63,322 bases of DNA from positions 1-63,322 of the forward strand of contig CAKOZV010000006.1 of NCBI GenBank assembly GCA_934131695.1, written 5' to 3'. Both the position numbers and the translations under genes were made by a program. Shown here one piece after another: positions 26,066 through 35,186 of this stretch. How positions within the stretch are numbered: the stretch's first letter is position 1; each line of letters opens with the position of its first letter. The notes under the pieces were generated by a model. The model was given only the letters and a program-made list of their open reading frames with translations, did not search any database and was not told the DNA's origin. The DNA comes from an uncultured Bacilli bacterium (GTDB lineage Bacteria; Bacillota_I; Bacilli_A; RF39; UBA660).

Positions 26066-26779
26066 ATGAAAGAAAAAGTATTGTTAATTATTCCTGCTTA
26101 TAATGAAGAAGAAAACATTTTAAAAACATGTAGGGAAATAGATAATTTTAATAAAAAAAATAAAAAGAATTATGACTATGTTGTAATAAATGATGGTAGT
26201 CGTGATAAAACAGGACGTATTCTTGATGAGAATAATATTAATCATGTTGATTTAATACATAATTTAGGGATAGGTGGTGCAGTACAGACTGGTTATAAGT
26301 ATGCTTACTATAATAATTATGATATAGCTATTCAGTATGATGGTGATGGTCAACATGATGTTAATTATGTTAGTAATATAATTGAACCAATTATCAAAGA
26401 AAAAGCAGATTTTGTAATAGGAAGTAGGTTTGTAGGTGATATTAGTAAGTTTAAAACAACGGGAGCAAGAAGGGCTGGTATTAAAGTTATATCTTTCTTT
26501 ATAAAACTAGTATCTGGGATAAAAGTTTATGATACGACTAGTGGCTTTAGGGCTTGTAATAAAGAAATAATTAATTATTTTGCTAATAGTTATCCTTTAG
26601 AATATCCTGAACCAATAACGACAGTAGAACTTGCTAAGAAAAAATTTAAAATTGAAGAAGTAGCAGTTAATATGCGCGAAAGAACTGGTGGTAAGTCATC
26701 AATTCACACCTGGAAAAATATTTACTATATGTTAAATGTTTGCTTATCAATTGTAATTGCTGGAATTAGGAGGTATTAA
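26066..26779 (+). CDS. Polyprenyl-phosphate glycosyltransferase, GT2 (GacI/DPM1-like)
   Basis: The protein has the GT2 start IIPAYNEEENIL, DGSRDKTG, and YDGDGQHD with the metal-binding Asp pair. SGFRA follows later in the catalytic domain. Enzymes of this kind move a sugar from UDP- or GDP-sugar to undecaprenyl phosphate. The next gene encodes a DUF2304 protein, the known partner of such enzymes in streptococci (GacI with GacJ). I start it at ATG 26066, after GGGAG at 26051-26055, not at ATG 26045 inside the previous gene. Its few hydrophobic residues at the end (NVCLSIVIAGI) suggest membrane contact. Confidence 0.88.
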   Translation: MKEKVLLIIPAYNEEENILKTCREIDNFNKKNKKNYDYVVINDGSRDKTGRILDENNINHVDLIHNLGIGGAVQTGYKYAYYNNYDIAIQYDGDGQHDVNYVSNIIEPIIKEKADFVIGSRFVGDISKFKTTGARRAGIKVISFFIKLVSGIKVYDTTSGFRACNKEIINYFANSYPLEYPEPITTVELAKKKFKIEEVAVNMRERTGGKSSIHTWKNIYYMLNVCLSIVIAGIRRY

Positions 26780-26780
26780 T

Positions 26781-27122
26781 ATGTCAAAAAACTTAATATT
26801 AACTGTTTTATTATTTGCTTTTCTTCTTTTATTTAGTGTTATTCATTTACTTAGAAAGGGTAGAATTCCAGTAAAATATGCTCTTGTTTGGATATTATCA
26901 TCAATTGTAGTAGTAATAATATCTTGTATTCCAAACTTGATGGAATCACTTGCTAAATTTTTAGGATTTGAATTATTATCAAATATGGTACTTTGTATTT
27001 TTATTGGTCTATTACTATTTTTAACCTTAATACTTACTGTTATGATGGCAGGTCAAAAGAAAAAAGCAACCTTATTAATTCAAGAGTTATCATTATTAAA
27101 AAAAGAAGTGGAGGAAAAATAA
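26781..27122 (+). CDS. DUF2304 small membrane protein (GacJ-like activator)
   Basis: The 113-residue product has three membrane helices and a charged C-terminal coil ending KKEVEEK. This is the size and shape of DUF2304. The characterised member GacJ binds and stimulates the GT2 enzyme GacI. Here it follows a GacI-like gene after one base. ATG 26781 has a perfect AGGAGG at 26768-26773. Its stop overlaps the next start (TAATG). Confidence 0.85.
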   Translation: MSKNLILTVLLFAFLLLFSVIHLLRKGRIPVKYALVWILSSIVVVIISCIPNLMESLAKFLGFELLSNMVLCIFIGLLLFLTLILTVMMAGQKKKATLLIQELSLLKKEVEEK

Positions 27123-27469
27123 TGAAGTATTTATTAACATCTATCTATATACTTTTAACTACAGGTGGACTATATTGTTTTAAGTTAGGCGGAGACTCTC
27201 TATCACTATCCTTAAAAGGTGGTATTTCCTTTAAAGTGGGATTTATTACCTTTTTAGGGTTACTTCTTTATATTGGAAGTTTCTTATTATGGCAAAAACT
27301 ATTAGCTACATATGATTTAAGTTATATTGTTCCACTTACTACAGGTATCGTGCAAGTAATAGTACTTATAATGGGTTACTTTATTTTTAAAGAAAATGTA
27401 TCACTTATTAATTTAGGGGGTATTATATTAGTAATTATAGGAATAGTTTTAATTTCTATAAAACATTAG
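27122..27469 (+). CDS. Small four-helix transporter (EamA/SMR type), candidate lipid-sugar flippase
   Basis: The 115-residue product has four membrane helices and the C-terminal pattern GYFIFKEN…GIILVIIGI typical of EamA and ArnE/ArnF-type half transporters. ArnE/F flip undecaprenyl-phosphate aminoarabinose. In the streptococcal Gac module the flippase position is held by GacK, a different family, so this would be a functional substitute. The start at 27122 overlaps the previous stop by one base. A longer upstream reading is rejected because it lies inside the DUF2304 gene. Confidence 0.8.
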   Translation: MKYLLTSIYILLTTGGLYCFKLGGDSLSLSLKGGISFKVGFITFLGLLLYIGSFLLWQKLLATYDLSYIVPLTTGIVQVIVLIMGYFIFKENVSLINLGGIILVIIGIVLISIKH

Positions 27470-27484
27470 AAAGGAATAGTTGAT

Positions 27485-29377
27485 ATGTATTTAATTTATA
27501 GCTTGTTTTTAATTTTGTCTTTATCATATTTTCTAAAAATTAAATTTAAAATTAACGAGTATTATATTCCCCTTATAGTGTTATCTTCAGTAGGAATAAT
27601 TTTATTTTTATTTGGTTTAGTTGATTGGATGAAATTAGGATATTATATAATACTTTTATTTGGTATTTTTAGTTTCCTCTATTTGTCATATTTACTTTTA
27701 AAAAGAAAACTGGCAGTTAAGGATTTAGTTTCCTTTCCAATTTTCTTTTTTGTCATTTTAGAAATAGTTTTATATGTTTTGTTAATTAACACTCATTATA
27801 GTAATTGGGATGAATTTGCTCATTGGGGTCCAAATTTAAAAGCAATGGTACATTATGATTTGTTATGGGCTAATAAAGTTTGGACGGGAAATCATATTTC
27901 TTATCCACCATTTGTTGGGATAATTGAGTATTTCTTTTGTAAATTAAATAGAGGTTTTAGTGAAAGTGCATCCTATCTTGGTATAAACTCATTGATAATT
28001 TCGGCCTTACTACCAATGATTTCAAGTATAAAAAAATCTAAGTCAGTAATTGTAAAAGGTATGGTGATTTATTTTACAGTTTATGTTTTAATGAATGTCT
28101 TTGGCTTTTCTATTGCTAGTATCTATATAGATTTTATTTTAGGAGTTTTCTTCTTTGTTGGTATTTATATAGCAAGTTTAAAGGAGAGTAAGGAACAAAA
28201 AATATTACTTCCTATAATTTTATTTTGTTTACCTATCATTAAAGATACAGGCCTTATTTTCTCTGCTATTATTTTACTTCAACTAGGTATAAAGAGAGTT
28301 GTATATAAAATAATAGAAAAGAAAAAAATTAATAAAGAGATACTCTTGAATTTATTATACTTAATATTATTATTAGTAGTAACTTTTAGTGGTTATGGTT
28401 TATGGAAAGCATATTGTAGTAAAAATGGGGTTCATGTTGATTTTCAGCATGATGCTAATAATATAGAAACATTAAATATCAAAGACTATTTAAAATCTGT
28501 TACTTATGTTAAAGCTCCAACTGGTAAATTAAAAGATATTACGACAACATTTTATAATGCATTAAATGATGATGGTAGTGGTGTTATAGCAAAAGGACTT
28601 GTTAGAAGTGCTATTGGTTTGTTAGTTATTTTCTTAATAATTATGTTAATAGAGTATAATAAAGCCAAAACTAAAGAAGAAAAGAGAAGAATAATATCAG
28701 TCATGTTATCATATTCTGTTGGTTTTATTATATATGCTTTATTTATGTTATGTATCTATTTATTTGCTCTACCAGAACACGAAGGAAGACGTCTTGCAAG
28801 TTATTCAAGATACATGTCAACTTATTTTATTGCTGGCTTTATTTTTATACTAGCTTACTTAATAGAAAAGAAGAATAAAAATTTAATTATCATTTTCATG
28901 CTAGTAGCATTTTTATCAACTAATGTGATAAGTTATTTAAATCCAGTTCCTAATAAACAAGTAATTATTTCTGATGAGATAGTTCAAACAGGTATGTTTT
29001 TACAATCAAAAATTAAAGATAGTGAAAGAGTGTATGTAATTTATCAGAATACTGATGGTTATGAATTTAATCTTTTAAGATTTCAAATAGCACCAATTAG
29101 AACAAATTTGTTGTGGGAGTGGAGTCTTGGCAAACCATATAGTGAAACTGACTATTTTACTTATAATATTAGTAAAGATTATTGGGAGAAAAAACTAATA
29201 AGGGAGGGCTATGATTATGTTTATTTTGCTAAAGTAGATAAGCAGTTTGTAGACAAATATGGTTCCTTATTTAATGGTAAAACACCAAAAGAGTTACAAA
29301 ATTCGTTATATAAAGTGAAAAAAAGTAAAAATCATGTTATATTTAAGTATATAGACAAGGTAGAGGTGAAAAAATGA
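27485..29377 (+). CDS. GT-C type membrane glycosyltransferase (GacL-like position)
   Basis: The 630-residue product has about twelve membrane helices and a C-terminal soluble part. The first outer loop carries NWDEFAHWGPNLKAM, whose Asp-Glu pair is the expected catalytic acid site of GT-C enzymes that use polyprenyl-phosphate sugars. It would take the sugar made by the GT2/DUF2304 pair and flipped by the small transporter and place it on the exported glycan. RBS AAAGGA at 27470-27475 supports ATG 27485. It overlaps glf by four bases. Substrate sugar unknown. Confidence 0.75.
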   Translation: MYLIYSLFLILSLSYFLKIKFKINEYYIPLIVLSSVGIILFLFGLVDWMKLGYYIILLFGIFSFLYLSYLLLKRKLAVKDLVSFPIFFFVILEIVLYVLLINTHYSNWDEFAHWGPNLKAMVHYDLLWANKVWTGNHISYPPFVGIIEYFFCKLNRGFSESASYLGINSLIISALLPMISSIKKSKSVIVKGMVIYFTVYVLMNVFGFSIASIYIDFILGVFFFVGIYIASLKESKEQKILLPIILFCLPIIKDTGLIFSAIILLQLGIKRVVYKIIEKKKINKEILLNLLYLILLLVVTFSGYGLWKAYCSKNGVHVDFQHDANNIETLNIKDYLKSVTYVKAPTGKLKDITTTFYNALNDDGSGVIAKGLVRSAIGLLVIFLIIMLIEYNKAKTKEEKRRIISVMLSYSVGFIIYALFMLCIYLFALPEHEGRRLASYSRYMSTYFIAGFIFILAYLIEKKNKNLIIIFMLVAFLSTNVISYLNPVPNKQVIISDEIVQTGMFLQSKIKDSERVYVIYQNTDGYEFNLLRFQIAPIRTNLLWEWSLGKPYSETDYFTYNISKDYWEKKLIREGYDYVYFAKVDKQFVDKYGSLFNGKTPKELQNSLYKVKKSKNHVIFKYIDKVEVKK

Positions 29378-30528
29378 AATATGATGTAATAGTAGTAGGA
29401 GCAGGTTTTGCTGGAAGTGTAATGGCAAGATGCTTTGCTGAAGATGAAAAAAAAGTATTAGTAATAGATAAGCGTAACCATATAGGTGGTAATATGCATG
29501 AGAGTGTAAGAGATAATGGAGTAAGAGTTCATACTTATGGACCACATATCTTTCATACTAATGATAAAGAAGTATTTGACTACTTAAAAAGATTTAGTGG
29601 CTTTTACTTTTATGAACATAGAGTTATTGGGTTAATAGATGGTAAGTATGTACCTATTCCTTTTAATTTTAAATCTTTAGAAATATTATTTGATGAAGAG
29701 AAAAGTAATATAATAAAAGAAAAATTATTAGCAAGTTACCCTGATACTAAAAAAGTTTCTATTCTAGATTTATTAGATAGTAAAGATGAAGTGATTAAAG
29801 AATTTGGTGAATATGTCTATGATAAAGTATTTGTTCATTATACAGCAAAACAGTGGAATATTCCTATTGAACAAGTAGATACTTCGGTAATTAATAGAGT
29901 ACCAGTAATACTTGGTTATGATGATAGATATTTCCAAGATAAATATCAGTTTATGCCTAAGAATGGTTATAATAAAATATTTGAAAATATGTTGAGTCAT
30001 AAAAATATTGATATAGAACTTCAAAAGGATGCTAAGGATTTATTAGAGATAAAAAATAATAAGATATATGTTGATGGTTTAGAATATAATGGTGAGGTTA
30101 TCTATAGTGGAGCACTTGACGAATTATTAAATTATCAGTATGGAGCTTTACCATATCGTTCACTAGATTTAGAGTTTACAGATTATAAAGAAAATTACTA
30201 CCAACCTAGTAGTGTTGTAAATTATCCTAATGATGAGAAGTTTACAAGAATTACAGAGTTTAAGTATTTATCTAATCAAATAGTAAAAGATAATACTACT
30301 ATATTAAGAGAGTATCCACTTACTTATGATTATAAGAATAGTAAACATATTCCATATTATGCTATTTTAAATGATGAGAATAAAAAGCTTTATGAAAAGT
30401 ATTATAGTCTAGTTAAAGATATTAAAAACTTTCATTTATGTGGTCGTTTAGCAGAATATAAATATTATAATATGGATGCAGTTATAAAAAGAGCATTAGA
30501 ATTATATAAAGAAATTAAAGGAGAATAG
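29374..30528 (+). CDS. glf: UDP-galactopyranose mutase
   Basis: The 384-residue product has the FAD-binding start VVGAGFAGSVMA, then KRNHIGGNMHE and HTYGPHIFHTNDKEV, all diagnostic of Glf, with Arg-rich LREYPLTY near the end. It converts UDP-galactopyranose to UDP-galactofuranose using reduced FAD. Its place in the locus implies that the wall polysaccharide contains galactofuranose. The start overlaps the stop of the previous gene (ATGA). Confidence 0.96.
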   Translation: MKYDVIVVGAGFAGSVMARCFAEDEKKVLVIDKRNHIGGNMHESVRDNGVRVHTYGPHIFHTNDKEVFDYLKRFSGFYFYEHRVIGLIDGKYVPIPFNFKSLEILFDEEKSNIIKEKLLASYPDTKKVSILDLLDSKDEVIKEFGEYVYDKVFVHYTAKQWNIPIEQVDTSVINRVPVILGYDDRYFQDKYQFMPKNGYNKIFENMLSHKNIDIELQKDAKDLLEIKNNKIYVDGLEYNGEVIYSGALDELLNYQYGALPYRSLDLEFTDYKENYYQPSSVVNYPNDEKFTRITEFKYLSNQIVKDNTTILREYPLTYDYKNSKHIPYYAILNDENKKLYEKYYSLVKDIKNFHLCGRLAEYKYYNMDAVIKRALELYKEIKGE

Positions 30529-30532
30529 CAGT

Positions 30533-31573
30533 ATGGCAAAAAAGAAGTTAAGTATTATAGTACCATGTTACAAAGTAGAAAAGTATTTACCAAGATGTCT
30601 TGATTCATTAGTTAATCAAACACTTGAAGATATTGAAGTTATTTGTATTAATGATGGTTCCCCAGATAACTGTTTAAATATATTAAAGGATTATCAAAAG
30701 AAATATAAAGATAAAATAGTTATTATTGATAAGAAGAATGAAGGCGTTTGGCGTGGTAGAAAAGATGGTATTAAAAAAGCAACTGGTGAATTTATTGGTT
30801 TTGTTGATAGTGATGATTATGTTGATGTAACATTTGCTGAGAAACTATATAATAAAGCTAAAAAGGAAAAAGCTGATATAGCGGTTTGTGGTTTTGATCG
30901 AATTGATTTAGATACTGGTAAACGTTTCTCAAGAGAAATGTGTAAGAGTGAAGATAAGGTAATTGATATATTAAAAGATCCAGGACCATTACTAGAAATG
31001 AATGGGGCACCTTGGAATAAAATTTATAAAGCTAACTTATTAAAGGAACAAGCTGATCTAGAACATCCTCCAAGAATCTTAGATGATATGATGTTTTTAC
31101 TGCTTATTTATATAAATGCTAAGAAAGTAGTATTTGTAAATGAAAGCTTAGTTTTCTATATGGTAAGACAAGGATCAATTATAACATCTATTAAGAAAGA
31201 ACAAGTAGAGTCAACTTATCAAGCTATGGTTGAAGTAAGAAGAGTCTATGAAAATAGTGAAAATAGAGTAAGAATGTTGCCTTTATTAGATGCTATGGCT
31301 TTTCTTCATTTAGGAGTTTCACTAATGTTTAGATTATCTTATGATAAGAATTGTAATTTAGCTTTAGCAGTTAAGGAAAACAGTGAATTTCTAGATAATT
31401 ACTTTCCAACTTGGCGTTATACTAAGTTTGTAAAACTAGGTTATGTAGTAAAAAATCATGTTAACTTTAAATTATGGATTATAAAAGTAGTATATAAACT
31501 ACATTTATTTAGAGCATTCTTAGCTGTATATCGTTTTATGATAGATAAGATGCATGTAGATATTAAATGGTAA
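30533..31573 (+). CDS. Glycosyltransferase family 2
   Basis: Residues 4 to about 115 are a GT-A domain: SIIVPCYKVEKYLPRCLDSL, INDGSPDN and GFVDSDDY, with the nucleotide-sugar and metal Asp motifs intact. The remaining 230 residues are a helical extension common in capsule and teichoic-acid transferases of this type. There is no membrane helix. Placed four bases after glf, it is a good candidate galactofuranosyltransferase or side-branch transferase; this is from context only. Confidence 0.88.
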   Translation: MAKKKLSIIVPCYKVEKYLPRCLDSLVNQTLEDIEVICINDGSPDNCLNILKDYQKKYKDKIVIIDKKNEGVWRGRKDGIKKATGEFIGFVDSDDYVDVTFAEKLYNKAKKEKADIAVCGFDRIDLDTGKRFSREMCKSEDKVIDILKDPGPLLEMNGAPWNKIYKANLLKEQADLEHPPRILDDMMFLLLIYINAKKVVFVNESLVFYMVRQGSIITSIKKEQVESTYQAMVEVRRVYENSENRVRMLPLLDAMAFLHLGVSLMFRLSYDKNCNLALAVKENSEFLDNYFPTWRYTKFVKLGYVVKNHVNFKLWIIKVVYKLHLFRAFLAVYRFMIDKMHVDIKW

Positions 31574-31588
31574 ATAAATGGAGACTTT

Positions 31589-33658
31589 ATGATAAAAAGG
31601 TATAGGAGAGGTTTGGAACTATTTCTAATAATTATTTGTTATTATGTAGCATTATTACCTATTTATATAAAATATACTCAGAAACTAGCTGTTATTATTT
31701 TAGGTGTTTTAGGAACATTAGTTTTGTTGTTTGATTTCTTTTATCCTAAAAAAGCAAAAAAAATATGTAATTTTATTCTAGATAAAAGATATTTTATAGC
31801 TACTTTAGTTTTCATTATTTGCTTGCTTTTTAAGTTACATATGTCATCCATTGGTTGTTATCATTATTTGTTTAAGAATCAGGCTACAAAAGTTGAAGCC
31901 ACTACCATATTAGGTATGAGTAGGAGTATTCGTTCTGATGAATATATGGTTCATACTCCATATTATTTTTCACAGTATTATAATGACTATAAAAAAAATA
32001 GTAAACAAATGAGTCTATCAGGTCAAGATATGATTATTGGTTATAATTCTCCAGTTAAAGATATTAGTTTGTTAGCTAAACCATTAACATGGGGCTATGT
32101 TTTGTTAGGAAATGAATATGGATTATCTTGGTATTTTTCTTTGAAAATAATATTATTAGTCTTAATTTCTTATGAGTTTGTAATGATATTAACTAAAAAT
32201 AATAAGAAAGTATCTGTTATGGGAGCACTTTTGATTTCTTATTCTCCTGCTATTCAGTGGTGGTTAGTTCCACATATGGCTGATGTATTTTTGTGGAGTA
32301 TGACGCTATGTGTAATTGCTTATCATTTCTTTACAACTAATAAAAGGTGGTTAAAAAATTTACTAACTATCTTGGCACCTTTGGTTTTATCAGTCTTTGT
32401 CTTAGCTTTATTTCCATCATGTCAAATTCCTCTTGGAATTATTGCACTTTGTCTATTTATAGGAGCACTTGTTAGAGATAAGGAACAAATATCTTTCGAG
32501 AAAAGAGATGTTTTTAGAATTATATATATTGTAGTTATTTCTGCTATAATTTTAAGCTATAGTTTGTTAACATCTTTAGATGCTATTAAGTTATTATATA
32601 ATACTGTTTATCCTGGAAAAAGAATTTCATTGGGAGGAAATTACACTTTTAGAAGTTTATTTACTAATCTAACAACCTTATTCTTACCATATAAAGAAAG
32701 TAACGTTTTAAATAATTGTGAAGTAAGTGATTTTATTCATATTGTTGTACCATGTATTATTATCTTTCCTTTACTATATAAAAAGCTAAAAGAAAAGAAA
32801 GAATCAAATCTAATAATAGGGATAATTATTTTTATAGCCTTAGTTATTGAAATGATTTTTATGCTTATTGGTTTTAATGAATTATTGGCTAAGTTAACTT
32901 TATTTTCTTATATAAACAGAATGGAATTAATATATGGATTTACAGCATCTTTGTTTTCTCTATGGACTATTGCAATTTTATGGAAATATAAATCTATTTT
33001 ATCAATGAAAGCTAAAGTCATCTCTATATTAATTTTTATAATAGGTTACACTTTAACTATTACAAAACAAAATGTGGAATATTTACCATTTTATATATAC
33101 TTAGTTGAGATATTAGCTTTTTCTGTTTTCGTTTTTTTGATTTATCAAGGAAAACAAAAAAATTCTATCATAATACTATTTTTAATTTTATTAGTGTCAT
33201 CATTTACAATTAACCCAATTGCTTATGGTACTTCATCTATTACTGATTATAAATTGATACCTGTAGTAAAAAAGACAATTACTAAAAAGAAAGAGTATGT
33301 CTTAGCAACTAACTCTTTACAGATGCAATCATTATTGCTTGCTAACGGAATAAAAACTATTAATGCGGTTAATTTCTATCCAGATTTAAAAAAATGGGAT
33401 TTGATTGATTCTAAAGGAAAATATACTGATGTTTATAATAGGTATTATCATACGGAAGTAAGACTTACAAATGAAAAAACAAGCTTTGATTTAAAACAAG
33501 CTGACATGTTTATTTTGAATCTTAATGTTTCTGATATTAAAAAGTGGCCTGTTAGAACTATAGTTTCTCCAGTATCATATGATAAATTATTTGACCAAGC
33601 TAATATTAAATTTAAAAAAAATAAAAGTATGGGTTACTATGTATATGTATTAGAGTAG
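31589..33658 (+). CDS. Large multi-membrane protein, likely GT-C type, paralogue of the 24 kb gene
   Basis: The 689-residue product shares architecture and local motifs with the gene at 23961: two leading helices, a loop with MSRSIRSDEYMVHTP, a PVKDISLLAKP block, about ten more helices and a soluble end with the NRYYHTEVRL segment. The conserved Asp-Glu in the outer loop suggests GT-C chemistry. It is followed, after its own promoter, by a second polyprenyl-phosphate GT2 and a GtrA flippase, which would supply its donor. The two paralogues presumably add different sugars. Confidence 0.65.
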   Translation: MIKRYRRGLELFLIIICYYVALLPIYIKYTQKLAVIILGVLGTLVLLFDFFYPKKAKKICNFILDKRYFIATLVFIICLLFKLHMSSIGCYHYLFKNQATKVEATTILGMSRSIRSDEYMVHTPYYFSQYYNDYKKNSKQMSLSGQDMIIGYNSPVKDISLLAKPLTWGYVLLGNEYGLSWYFSLKIILLVLISYEFVMILTKNNKKVSVMGALLISYSPAIQWWLVPHMADVFLWSMTLCVIAYHFFTTNKRWLKNLLTILAPLVLSVFVLALFPSCQIPLGIIALCLFIGALVRDKEQISFEKRDVFRIIYIVVISAIILSYSLLTSLDAIKLLYNTVYPGKRISLGGNYTFRSLFTNLTTLFLPYKESNVLNNCEVSDFIHIVVPCIIIFPLLYKKLKEKKESNLIIGIIIFIALVIEMIFMLIGFNELLAKLTLFSYINRMELIYGFTASLFSLWTIAILWKYKSILSMKAKVISILIFIIGYTLTITKQNVEYLPFYIYLVEILAFSVFVFLIYQGKQKNSIIILFLILLVSSFTINPIAYGTSSITDYKLIPVVKKTITKKKEYVLATNSLQMQSLLLANGIKTINAVNFYPDLKKWDLIDSKGKYTDVYNRYYHTEVRLTNEKTSFDLKQADMFILNLNVSDIKKWPVRTIVSPVSYDKLFDQANIKFKKNKSMGYYVYVLE

Positions 33659-33679
33659 TAAATAATGACTATTACTAAT

Positions 33680-33708
33680 TTTATATTATTAGAAGTTTGT
33701 GCTATAAT
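33680..33708 (+). promoter_or_regulatory. Internal promoter before the GT2-GtrA pair
   Basis: TATAAT at 33703-33708 with TGC before it (extended -10) and a weak TTTATA at 33680-33685. It would give separate expression of the last two genes of the locus. Confidence 0.45.
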
Positions 33709-33742
33709 TTAATTGTGAAAATTTTATATATAGGAGTTTGTT

Positions 33743-34678
33743 ATGAAGAAAAATAAAAAAATTGCTGTTTTGATTCCTTGTTACAATGAATCAAAAACAA
33801 TCAAAAAAGTAGTAGAAGATTACAAAAAGGCTTTACCAGAAGCAGATATTTATGTTTATGATAATAATTCAAGTGATCATACTGATGAGATAGCAAGAAA
33901 AGCAGGGGCAATAGTAAAATATGAATATCGTCAAGGAAAAGGTAATGTTATTAGAAGTATGTTTAAAGATATAGATGCTGACTGTTATCTAATGATTGAT
34001 GGTGATGATACATATCCGGCTGAGAATGCTAAAGAAATGTGTGATTTAATTCTTGATAAAAAAGCTGATATGGTAATCGGTGATAGATTATCATCAACTT
34101 ATTTTACAGAGAATAAAAGACCATTTCATAACTTTGGTAATAGGTTAGTAAGAGGACTAATTAACTTTCTATTTGAAAGTAATGTCCGTGATATTATGAC
34201 TGGGTATCGTGCTTTTAGTTATGAGTTTGTAAAGACTTTTCCAGTTTTATCTAAAGGATTTGAAATTGAAACAGAGATGACTATTCATGCTCTTGATAAG
34301 AACTTCTTACTAAAAGAAGTTAAGGTTGGTTATAGGGATAGACCAGCTGGAAGTGTGTCTAAACTTAATACTTATCGTGATGGCTTTAGAGTATTAAGGA
34401 CTATTGGAAGATTATTTAAAGAATATAAACCAACTATTTTCTTTAGTTTATTAAGTTTATTATTCTTAATTATTTCCTTTGCTTTTGGAATACCAGTTTT
34501 CGCTGAATACTTTAAAACAGGATTAGTACCAAGATATCCAACCTTGATATTTTCAGGCTTCATGTTAATGATTGCTATTATTTTGTTTGCCTGTGGTCTT
34601 ATACTAGAAGTAGTGGTTAAAAAACATCGTCAGTTATTTGAACTTATGTTAATAAATACTAAGAAGAATGAGGAGTAA
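33743..34678 (+). CDS. Polyprenyl-phosphate glycosyltransferase with C-terminal membrane helices (GtrB-like)
   Basis: The 311-residue product has a GT2 domain (LIPCYNESKTI, DNNSSDHT, MIDGDDTYP, TGYRAFS) to about 225, then two membrane helices. This matches GtrB/DPM1-type enzymes that load a sugar on undecaprenyl phosphate. The gene behind it encodes a GtrA flippase, the usual partner. RBS AGGAG at 33732-33736. With the membrane protein at 31589 it would form a second side-chain modification set. Confidence 0.88.
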   Translation: MKKNKKIAVLIPCYNESKTIKKVVEDYKKALPEADIYVYDNNSSDHTDEIARKAGAIVKYEYRQGKGNVIRSMFKDIDADCYLMIDGDDTYPAENAKEMCDLILDKKADMVIGDRLSSTYFTENKRPFHNFGNRLVRGLINFLFESNVRDIMTGYRAFSYEFVKTFPVLSKGFEIETEMTIHALDKNFLLKEVKVGYRDRPAGSVSKLNTYRDGFRVLRTIGRLFKEYKPTIFFSLLSLLFLIISFAFGIPVFAEYFKTGLVPRYPTLIFSGFMLMIAIILFACGLILEVVVKKHRQLFELMLINTKKNEE

Positions 34679-34683
34679 ATAGT

Positions 34684-35136
34684 ATGAAAAAGGATAGGTC
34701 GGCTTTATTTGTTAAGAAGTGTTTAAAATTATTTCATATAAAAGTGAGTAGTAAGACAGAAAAATTGTTAATTCAAATATTTAAATTTGGCATAGTAGGG
34801 GGAATAGCTTTTATAATTGATTATGTTTCCTTAATAATCTGTAAAGAAGTATTTCATTTTAATACCTTACTATCTGCTGCTATTGCTTTTACAATATCTG
34901 TTATATATAACTATATAGCAAGTGTTAAATGGGTATTTGATGTTAATAAAGAAAAGAATGAAAAGACTAATTTTATTATCTTTATTGTTCTTAGTATTGT
35001 TGGTTTAATAATCACAGAAATAATTATGTGGCTAGGTTCAGATGTTATGGGTATTAGTTATTTAATTGTTAAGATAGTAGCAACTGCTATTGTAATGGTA
35101 TTTAACTTTATTACTAGAAAGATGTTTTTAGAGTAG
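34684..35136 (+). CDS. GtrA-family lipid-linked sugar flippase
   Basis: The 150-residue product has four membrane helices and the GtrA hallmark FGIVGGIAFIIDYVSL near the start, with VKWVFD between helices 2 and 3. GtrA proteins are thought to flip undecaprenyl-phosphate sugars. It is five bases from the GtrB-like gene and ends the polysaccharide locus, where a terminator overlaps its last codons. Confidence 0.9.
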   Translation: MKKDRSALFVKKCLKLFHIKVSSKTEKLLIQIFKFGIVGGIAFIIDYVSLIICKEVFHFNTLLSAAIAFTISVIYNYIASVKWVFDVNKEKNEKTNFIIFIVLSIVGLIITEIIMWLGSDVMGISYLIVKIVATAIVMVFNFITRKMFLE

Positions 35137-35146
35137 ACATCTTTTT
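35118..35146 (+). terminator. Terminator of the polysaccharide locus
   Basis: AAAGATGT (35118-35125) pairs with ACATCTTT (35137-35144), loop of 11 bases, then T. It overlaps the last codons of the GtrA gene. Confidence 0.7.
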
Positions 35147-35156
35147 CTTTGCATAC

Positions 35157-35186
35157 AAAAAAGAAGGCGTAGTAAATTTCCTTCTT
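35157..35186 (-). terminator. Terminator for the minus-strand gene 35185..35931
   Basis: On the minus strand AAGAAGG and CCTTCTT (plus-strand 35180-35186 and 35161-35167) form a seven-base stem followed by a T run. It lies just past the other terminator, closing the convergent pair. Confidence 0.65.

Noticed and set aside
29306..30024. Minus-strand open frames over glf
   Set aside because: They lie wholly inside glf, whose protein is unmistakable, and their translations are low-complexity Leu/His/Tyr strings.
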